From Flavobacteriales bacterium (lineage in GTDB: Bacteria > Bacteroidota > Bacteroidia > Flavobacteriales > UA16): a DNA stretch of 5,808 bases. Each line of letters starts with the position of its first letter. Within the stretch, counting starts at the first letter, position 1. Below are positions 1-5,808 of the stretch, one piece after another. The DNA is taken from contig JAURKF010000124.1 in assembly GCA_030831885.1 (NCBI GenBank), positions 1-5,808 of the forward strand. The letters are read 5' to 3'. The position numbers and the translations under genes were made by a program. Below the pieces are notes generated by a model that was given only the letters and a program-made list of their open reading frames with translations, ran no database searches and was not told the origin of the DNA.

Positions 1-1416
1 TAATCGGTTTGCGAGAAACGCACTGAATGCATCGTTTTGATATTGATTGTCCTTATCATCACGCAGAAATGCTGTGGGCCAGGTAATCATAGAGGCGCTG
101 ATGTTTCCGGTCTCCATCGGTGAGTCGAAGACATATAGACCGGTCTCATCATCAAGTCGGAAGAAACTCGTGAGGTTTCTTCCTTCCGTGCGGTTAGCTG
201 TCAACTCGATTTTGAAGCTCTTTATTGGTTCTAGATTGATTTTGTAATTCCAGGTTTCTGAGTACGTCTCACTGTATTGTGTATTCAATGAAGGTAGCTT
301 CACGAGCCAACCATTTGAGGCTGCATTCAGAGCGAAGTTTTCGCCGGTTGGGTTTCCCCAAATATCTGTGTTCTGCTGTCCTATCAGGAAAGGTATTCCG
401 GGAGCATTAAAACTTTCGTCCATGCCAAATACGCGAGAGGGTTGTGCATAACCCGGTAGCGATATACCTTCATTCCTGGTGTATGTCGCATTTGCATTGC
501 GCACCATCATGAGGAAGCGCAGTGCGACGTGCAAAGGATTAATGGGCTCACTCTTTTCTTCTTTTTCCTTTTCATCCTTTCCAAATCCATCTTTTTTGGT
601 TGGATCTTCTTTTTCGTTTTTCTTTTTATCGTCCTTAGGTTTTTTACCTGTATTAATGTCTTTCAACAATGGAACTTTGTTGTAGAGAGTCTCGAAGTTT
701 GCTTGCGCATTGAGTTGTATTTGACGGGTATTCTGAATGGTGTTACCCAATGAATCTTGAGAGAATGGAGCGCGGTTCCATTGGTAAGTCGCAACATATC
801 GTGCATCGCTGCTAAGAAAATCGATAAGTGGAAACTTGTCGAAGGGCAACTTATAGCTCATGTTCACATTATGATTGTAGATGGTATTGTTGCCACCTGC
901 CTGAATATTACTCCAAACCGTATCCTTGTATGCGTCGTACCAGTTGGTGTTTTCTTTGTCAATCACCCCTCGTGGCTCTCCAACAAGCGCAGTGGTATTT
1001 GCAGCAAAATCTAACTTAAGGTTCTTTGTTAAATCGTATTTGAAGGTGTATGCACGGGTCCAGTTCCACGTTTTCTGAACTTGTGTAGTGAGCAGAATAT
1101 CACTATAAACTCCTGTAAGTTCGAGTGTGTTATTTCGAATACGGCTCGTTTCATAACCTCGATTCATTTCGGTGTGAAAGCCAATTTGTTTGTAGCTCGG
1201 ATAGAAGTTGAAGTCCTTTATCCACTTTAAATATTTGGATGTCTTGATGACTGGGATTTTTTCGAAGGGCTTGATTTCTTTCGGCTTGTTCGTGAATGAG
1301 TAGTCGAATGCCCCCAAATATGTTTTATGTAGGCGCCAGTCAATATTGATATCGCGTTTATATTCTTCATTATAAGAATATGTAACCGAGAAGTTTTTTA
1401 AACTGTAAAAATGATC
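1..1416 (-). other. sprA: SprA C-terminal barrel part, truncated by the window edge (fragment residues 1465-1936)
   Basis: The segment shows many alternating strand patterns with aromatic residues, for example FSVTYSYNEEYKRDINIDWR, YTFKYDLTKNLKLDFAANTT, NVNMSYKLPFDKFPLIDFLS, RFLMMVRNANATYTRNEGIS, INLEPIKSFKIELTANRTEG and ETGNISASMITWPTAF. The blocks LMMVR (1766-1770), GISLPGY, LEPIKSFKIELTANRT (1859-1874) and the closing DAFSAFLANRL are recognisable SprA C-terminal features. A Lys/Glu-rich insert lies inside (547-645). The gene continues beyond position 1; by family length perhaps 200-300 residues remain. Confidence 0.8.
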
Positions 1417-4400
1417 CTTTCCTCCGCTTCCTGCATTCGGTGCCGGGGGCGTTTCTCCTCCGCCAGTGGGAGGCGTCTTACCTGAATCACTATTACCACC
1501 CCCACCTTTTTTCGGAGCGATTCGAACATTGGTGAAGTTGATGCTTCGACGCTTTACATAGTCTTGTGATTTCTTTTTTATTTCAGGATTGACATTCGGT
1601 AAATCCCCTAATTCTAAGTCAGGTTGTAACGGACTGAATCGCGGGGTGTTTACAGTTTCTGAATATCCAACATACATCGGAAGCGTTACACCCCACTTTT
1701 CAGGAAAGAATTTACCTATTTGAATTGTTGAATTCGCATCGAGTCCAACGACAGTTTTCTGTTGACGTTCCTGAACAGTTTGTTCAAGTGTTCCCCAACC
1801 AGGTGTGGACATGTTTCCTGCAACGGCGAGCGTGGCGAAATCAGCAAGCGTTGCATTGAGTCGCGCGACGGCTGCCCATCCTCCGGTTTCGTTAAAGTCT
1901 GAGAGGCGCAGTTCATTTACCCATACTACTGCGCATTTCGATTTACCATCATCAGTCGAAGTAAATGCATTGCCGAGCTTTGCAGGATTGCGAACTCCTA
2001 TCATGAGTACTGTAACATTGGCAATATTGGGATTCCCTTTGACGGTTATTCTGGCATCCCCGATTCTAGTGGAATATTCACTGGCAAGTGGAGTGCCGGG
2101 TGGCCTGTTGGCCTTGAGATTCTGAAGGTCCTTTGTGAAGATTTCAAAGTTATTTTCCAGCGGCCATATAGCTTCGTCGTCACCGCTGTACCATGGTGTA
2201 ACCTTCATTGGCATTTCATACTCGTAGTAATTGTCGTTGAAATCTGAACCTAGCCTTATGAACACAGTAAGGTCTTTATCCTTCAATTCGCTTTCTAGAC
2301 CGAGTGCCTCGGCATGGGCAAACATGCGAAGACGCTTGTACTGACGAAGATCGAAATTCACCGTGCGATAAGCGGCACGCGAGTCGCCGTCTTCTAAATT
2401 GCAAACCTGGTATGAAAGCGATTGTTCGTTGAGACTCCTCAGGTTAGCACTTGCTACATCTTGTTCGCGAATAATACCGGGCGGCACCACATACGGAATT
2501 GGCTCACGATTGCCATTTTCCTCAATGTTGACAGCTGCAATATTGAAGATGGTAGGCGGCGGATCGCCCATTTCAATTTCTCCGGGAGACTTCAGAGGTC
2601 CAACGTATTTGCGCCATTCACCGCGCACTAACTCGAGTCGGGCAAAGCGCAGATTGACGGCTTGTTGCCAGCCTTTTAAAAATACGCGGATGTAACGAAT
2701 CGAGCGAAAATCGGCAATACCACCCACTCGACTTTCAAATTCTTTGATAGGTATTTTGAATTGATACCAGCGAATTTTTCGCTCAGTGCCATCGGCCACT
2801 GTGCGCGTAGTTTCAAAACTGTCAGTGATGTAGTTGCGACCTATATTAGCTTCACCAAGGTCATTTTTGCGAAGGCTCACTCGATATTGGAAATAACTTT
2901 CAATATTATTGAGTGTAATATCTTGATTGATGTCTTCCGAATTGGGAAGGGTAGTGGCTGTTATCGGATAACCGTCGGGTGTGTCAGTGTTTGAATTTCC
3001 TTCGTTATTGTTATAGTAAACATATCTTTCCAATGTGTTTAGCTCTGCAGCGTCGGATTGCGAACTTCGGAAGTAGCGAAAATCGTCGTTGGATGGGTCT
3101 TGCGAATATGCAGCATAAGCCGAATCGGTTAAGAATCCGTTTACAACATTGAGCCAGTCATCGAAAAATCCTGATTCCGCTGTGCTGCTCAATCCATCGA
3201 GACCGATATCCTGTGTGACGTAGTTACCTGTTGAATTGTCGAACGCGTTTACAACATTGAAGTTGGTCGGTGAAGGATACAATCCCCAAACGGAAGTGTC
3301 GGTTTCGAGTGCTGAATTCGGACTCGGAAAGCCGTTTTCATATGTCCAGTTATTGTCATTGAGAATGTCTTCCGATACATTGCCCAAATTGAAATACAAA
3401 TCACCTCCGCTAGTGTTTTCGCTATCATCGTTGAAAGGGTCCATCATCCAAAATTGGATGAACTGTACGTTGCTTGCTTCAAAGTCCGTTGTAGTTAGTG
3501 CGCGTTGAATGCCACCCCATCGACTTTCGGGATCAATCAGTTTTCCACTTGGCGTAAGTCCGGCCGACTCGTTAGTTCCACCAGGTAATTCATAGTTGTA
3601 TTGACCTCGCTCGGCTGGTTGGAAGTTTAAATCGAACGTTGCGATGTTGGGCGGCGTTCCTGGAGGAAGTTGTCGGTTCGGAAACACTTCGCTTTCCAAA
3701 ATTTCACGCATGCGATGGTCGCTATACCAGTTGTCATCGATGATATTCTGAGGAGTAAGGCCACTAGTAGTTCTAAAAAACAAAGGGTCTATAACGTACC
3801 AACTCAACCTTGCTCGATTGTAATTGTAAATCAAGCTGTCTTCGAAATTGCCTTCGGGGAATAAATTTAATTGTTGTTTTGGGGTGCTGGCCATGAACCA
3901 TTGGTTAAGGCTTCGTAGGTCGATGATGCTTTGGCTGCCCTCGAAATCATCAAGGTAAGAATTACCATCCTTGGAAATCGCTTTGCTATGCCCGGGAAAG
4001 AGTTTCGCTCCTTCTGCTGAGAAGGTAATGTTTGATTTCGCTTTTGTGTCAATGAGTGGTATACGGTCAACCAAACGAGTGAGCCAGGGAGCTTCTTTCT
4101 GATATGCAATATCAAGACCTAGCACCGTGTTATTAACGGGTTCATCACCCATATTGACTTTTTGAGTGACCGGTCGTTCACGTAAGTTCAGAAAAGTCGC
4201 TCCGGCCGCAAAATTGTCGTTGAACTTGTAGTCAAAACGGCTACCAAGCATCGTCTTGAATTGCAAGTTGAACATCGAGTTGCTTTCCGTAGAGACATTA
4301 ATAGGTTGACCACTGCTCAATATACCTTCATTCAAGATTCGCACACGACCAAGGTTGTAATCCACCGTGTAATCAACTCCTTCAGTAAGTTTAATACCAC

Positions 4401-5808
4401 CCGCTGTAACTACCACCGAGCCTTGAGGTATGTTTAGCGCATTTAGCGAGATTTCAGAACCGGATGAAGATTGGTATTGACCTTTAATTCGGAATCGGTT
4501 CAGATTAGGAAAGAGAATTTGTGCAGCCGTTTTGGTTGAGTCATACAGTGGCTGGAATACGACTTGCGAAATGATCTGATTGGCTAATTCATTTTGACCA
4601 GGTAACCCATCCCTGATTTTTTTTGAAAGGTGACTTCCGAACGGCTCAGCTACGGGGAAGTAGATGCGGCCATTTTGCGCATCAATTAAACCACCGGTTG
4701 TTGCTGCGTTCGGTATGAAGTCAAAAAAACCATCTGGGTAAGGCATTTGTTGCGCATCAATCTTATCAAGGTTTAAAACCTGAAGAAGAATTTGGCCATC
4801 CAATGGTTGGCGTGGAATGTAATTTTGGTTTACACCTGTTGCCGGATTATTGTACCATACATCCAATCGGAAATTGTCGGGGGCAATGCCAAACGCACCA
4901 AGTGAATAAACATTTTTCATCATATTGGCCCACAAGGGCGCTTGGTTACCATTGCCAAGTTTCACCCTTGTAATACTTGGCTTAAGGAGTTTCAGCACCA
5001 GAGCCTGCGGTGCGGCAAATCCATCCTGAGAAATCGTTCCTACTTGATACGTATTCCCATTGAGTGTGTACTCATATGATACAGCGAGTACTTCAGCATT
5101 ATTGAGTGACTGTTTCAACGAGATAAATCCCAAACGTGAATTATAACTGAACTCGGTTGGGGTAAGTTTCCGCATGTTATTGACACGTTCGAAGTGCGTG
5201 CCGTTCACCATATTGCTGAAACCTCCTGACGTATTTAACGCCAGAGCCTGAACTGCTTGACTACCCGAGAGAACCCCCTGAGAAAACGATGAGTTGGGAT
5301 TAGAAGGGTCTGTGCCGGTAGTTTCCAGGTAAATGTCATTATTTAGGTTGGAAGGATTGCCGGCTTGAGTAACTGCGATATTGGAATTGTCGAATAAGAT
5401 GTTGTCTTGCAGTGGCACACCACCCGCGCCATCAGTCAAGTCGCCAGACATGTACTGGGGCGCTTCACCCAAATCAGTAAATGCCACAGCATTGCGTACA
5501 TCTTGAGTGTTGGATTGAAGATTAACAAGCCACACTTCGATACGTGTGATATTCACCCCGCTTCCTACAACCGGTAGTGAGGACATAGCACGATCATACT
5601 CTGCCCGAAACCAGCTTGAAAGGAAGTAGTGACGATTAGCTTCATAGTTATCGGCGGTGATATCGAAATTGGTCGATTGTGCGCCGCCTTGAATTGTAAT
5701 CTCCTTTCTTTCGCCGCGCTGTTGTGATGCAACAGTTGTATTTCGCAGATGTCCCCATTTGGTGGAGATTTTTGCACCGAACAAACTGCTGCTTCCTTGA
5801 ATGAGTGA
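1..5808 (-). CDS. sprA: SprA, giant outer-membrane translocon of the type IX secretion system (internal fragment, both ends missing)
   Basis: One minus-strand frame is open for all 1936 codons; I read every triplet and found no in-frame stop. Neither the start codon and signal peptide nor the stop codon lies in the window. Family-typical blocks appear in the order expected for SprA (Sov): LFGAKISTKWG (residues 9-19), RIEVWLVN (89-96), GRIYFPVAEPFG (380-391), YLDDFEGSQ (618-626), QDIGLDGL (866-873), SQDPSNDDFRYFR (902-914), VVPPGIIREQ, NELRLSDFNETGGWAA (1298-1313) and GKFFPEKWGVTLPMY. In Flavobacterium johnsoniae SprA is a 36-stranded barrel of about 2,400 residues that passes folded cargo to the cell surface and pairs with PorV and the periplasmic Plug protein. 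It is required for T9SS secretion and for gliding where present. Many alternating polar/hydrophobic stretches with aromatic residues fit barrel strands. Only two cysteines are seen. Identification is by motif recognition, not alignment; the family call is close to certain, while gliding ability of this host is unknown. Confidence 0.97.
547..645 (-). other. sprA: Lys/Glu/Asp-rich charged low-complexity insert in SprA (fragment residues 1722-1754)
   Basis: About 33 residues are dominated by Lys, Glu and Asp (KKPKDDKKKNEKEDP, then TKKDGFGKDEKEKEEKSE). The insert sits between FETLYNKVPLLKDINTG and INPLHVALRFLMMVRNA, that is, between two barrel-strand-like segments, so it should be a long charged loop. 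On the coding strand it is almost pure purine. The family often carries a basic variable segment at this point, but this highly mixed-charge form may be particular to the lineage. Which side of the membrane it lies on cannot be told from the sequence alone. Confidence 0.75.
1417..1512 (-). other. sprA: Gly/Pro/Ser-rich low-complexity linker in SprA (fragment residues 1433-1464)
   Basis: About 32 residues made almost only of Gly, Pro, Ser, Thr, Asn and Lys, with two TPP units (GKTPPTGGG and GETPPAPNAG). It follows APKKGGGG and is followed by KDHFYSLKNFSVTYSY, where barrel-like sequence resumes. It is likely to be a flexible loop between two neighbouring barrel strands. Reading stays in frame, so it is not a frameshift artefact. 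Similar positions are variable in the family as far as I know, and the exact content looks lineage-specific. Confidence 0.75.
1561..2400 (-). other. sprA: SprA second conserved module, SprA_N-like (fragment residues 1137-1416)
   Basis: The segment holds the densest run of SprA signatures: RTVNFDLRQYKRLRMFAHAE, FIRLGSDFNDNYYEYEMPMK, ITVKGNPNIANVTVLMIGVR, VWVNELRLSDFNETGGWAA (1295-1313), ATLADFATLAVAGNMSTPGW, GTLEQTVQERQQ and IQIGKFFPEKWGVTLPMYVG (1362-1381), ending in YSETVNTPRFSPLQPDL. In family annotation a SprA_N-type domain is typically found twice, and this is the expected place of the second copy; the boundaries are inferred. The second cysteine of the fragment is residue 1292. The Gly/Pro-rich linker follows after a short Lys/Arg-rich stretch (KKKSQDYVKRRS). 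Confidence 0.8.
3138..3152 (-). repeat. 15-base in-frame direct repeat, copy 1 (partner at 3246-3260)
   Basis: The + strand string cgtttacaacattga occurs here and again at 3246-3260. The copies are 108 bases apart, a multiple of three, so both encode the same residues (NVVNGF here, NVVNAF in the other copy). It may be chance within repetitive Asn/Val coding sequence. Confidence 0.6.
3246..3260 (-). repeat. 15-base in-frame direct repeat, copy 2 (partner at 3138-3152)
   Basis: This is the second copy of cgtttacaacattga, encoding NVVN followed by AF. It lies upstream in the gene, 36 codons before the other copy. The NVVNAFDN context resembles the family-conserved sequence just before QDIGLDGL, so this copy is the one expected in SprA. 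Confidence 0.6.
3889..5037 (-). other. sprA: SprA barrel region up to the DDFEGSQ motif (fragment residues 258-640)
   Basis: The segment contains LWANMMKNVYSLGAFGI, LLQVLNLDKID (341-351), PDGFFDF (358-364), GRIYFPVAEPFG (380-391), SVVVTAGGIKLTEGVDYTVD (464-483) and RERPVTQKVNMGDEPVNNTV. It ends in YLDDFEGSQSIIDLRS (618-633), one of the most recognisable SprA signatures. Alternating strand-like sequences with Asn-, Asp- and Gly-rich turns fit an outer-membrane barrel wall. Assignment of individual strands, or of the lumen and plug contacts, would need a structural model and is not claimed here. Confidence 0.8.
4617..4624 (-). repeat. A8 homopolymer in the coding strand, containing an in-frame A_AAA_AAA heptamer
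   Basis: On the coding strand the codons read TCA AAA AAA ATC (S395-K-K-I398), giving eight consecutive A. The phase is exactly that of the A_AAA_AAA heptamer known to favour -1 ribosomal slippage. A -1 shift would meet a TGA ten codons later and a +1 shift would meet a TAG within about eleven codons, so either would give a truncated protein. No strong downstream hairpin or upstream Shine-Dalgarno-like stimulator was recognised by eye. The run is real; any function is speculative. Confidence 0.6.
5038..5808 (-). other. sprA: SprA first conserved module (fragment residues 1-257)
   Basis: This is the N-terminal part of the fragment. It opens with LFGAKISTKWG, followed by TVASQQRGERKE and NYEANRHYFLSSWFR, then RIEVWLVN (89-96), a NAVAFTDLGE block, and finally NAEVLAVSYEYTLNGNTYQV (237-256). 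These blocks are typical of the region that Pfam calls SprA_N (motility related/secretion protein); the exact domain limits are inferred. Between about residues 126 and 190 the sequence becomes rich in Asn, Ser, Thr and Gly and matches the family pattern only loosely, so it is probably a surface loop. By comparison with full-length SprA the fragment probably begins a few hundred residues into the protein. Confidence 0.8.

Larger units (their letters stand above)
2401..3888 (-). other. sprA: SprA conserved central region (fragment residues 641-1136)
   Basis: This is an Asp-, Asn- and aromatic-rich stretch with strong family blocks. They include VQFIQFWMMDPFNDDSENT (781-799), GGDLYFNLGNVSEDIL (801-816), QDIGLDGL (866-873), SQDPSNDDFRYFR (902-914), PNSEDINQDITLN (955-967), FKIPIKEFESRVGGIADFRS, RLELVRGEWRKYVGPL and VVPPGIIREQ. 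The DPFNDDSEN and DPSNDD acidic clusters could be turns or metal-binding loops, but I cannot show this from sequence. The first of the fragment's two cysteines is residue 1136. A short 15-base direct repeat (3138-3152 and 3246-3260) encodes two NVVN tetrapeptides. Confidence 0.8.

Noticed and set aside
541..640. T-rich stretches on the + strand resembling rho-independent terminator tails
   Set aside because: No stable GC-rich hairpin precedes them, and they are the complement of Lys/Glu codons inside sprA.
479..753. Two + strand frames rich in Phe, Ser and Leu that look like membrane segments
   Set aside because: The hydrophobic look comes only from reading the reverse of the Lys/Glu codons (AAA, GAA give TTT, TTC). 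They are shadows of the charged insert.
1805..2125. A 106-codon open frame on the + strand, the longest closed frame in the window
   Set aside because: It lies wholly opposite the most conserved part of sprA, has no recognisable domain and is explained as an antisense shadow.
2399..2695. A 98-codon + strand open frame, with another overlapping one at 2422-2631
   Set aside because: Both are antisense to conserved SprA blocks (GEWRKYVGPL, VVPPGIIREQ), have no protein family resemblance, and overlap each other in different frames.
3867..4115. An 82-codon minus-strand open frame
   Set aside because: It is on the same strand as sprA but in another frame, across the highly conserved YLDDFEGSQ region. 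Its sequence has no recognisable features.
1..5808. Possible undescribed system, mobile element, CRISPR array or RNA gene
   Set aside because: Every base is part of a single open sprA frame with conserved family blocks. No regularly spaced repeats, terminal inverted repeats or structured RNA were seen.

Overview
The window is the inside of one very large gene read on the minus strand. One frame stays open through all 5808 bases (1936 codons, no in-frame stop). It has neither a start nor a stop codon here, so the gene runs off both edges. The protein is SprA (called Sov in Porphyromonas gingivalis), the giant outer-membrane beta-barrel that forms the translocation pore of the type IX secretion system (T9SS) and is needed for gliding in gliding species. 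The call rests on many family-typical blocks found in the family's order, such as LFGAKISTKWG, YLDDFEGSQ, QDIGLDGL, SQDPSNDDFRYFR, VVPPGIIREQ, NELRLSDFNETGGWAA and GKFFPEKWGVTLPMY. T9SS and SprA are confined to the Bacteroidota, so the organism is a member of that phylum. Base composition is moderate and slightly AT-rich. The order or genus cannot be read from this fragment.

Layout, following the protein from N to C (high to low coordinates; residue numbers count from the first codon at 5808). Residues 1-257 (5038-5808) are the first conserved module. Residues 258-640 (3889-5037) hold barrel and plug-facing sequence ending in the DDFEGSQ motif. Residues 641-1136 (2401-3888) are a highly conserved, Asp/Asn-rich central part. 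Residues 1137-1416 (1561-2400) form a second conserved module resembling the repeated SprA_N-type domain. A Gly/Pro-rich linker follows (1417-1512). The C-terminal barrel part (1-1416) is interrupted by a Lys/Glu-rich segment (547-645). From family length (about 2,400 residues in Flavobacterium johnsoniae SprA), roughly 200-300 residues are probably missing at each end, including the signal peptide.

There is no intergenic DNA and no RNA gene, mobile element, CRISPR array, promoter or terminator that can be supported. All shorter open frames on either strand lie inside sprA and look like shadows. No undescribed system is visible. The points worth a second look are two low-complexity inserts that may be lineage-specific, an A8 run forming a slippery heptamer in frame, a short in-frame direct repeat, and a very low cysteine count.
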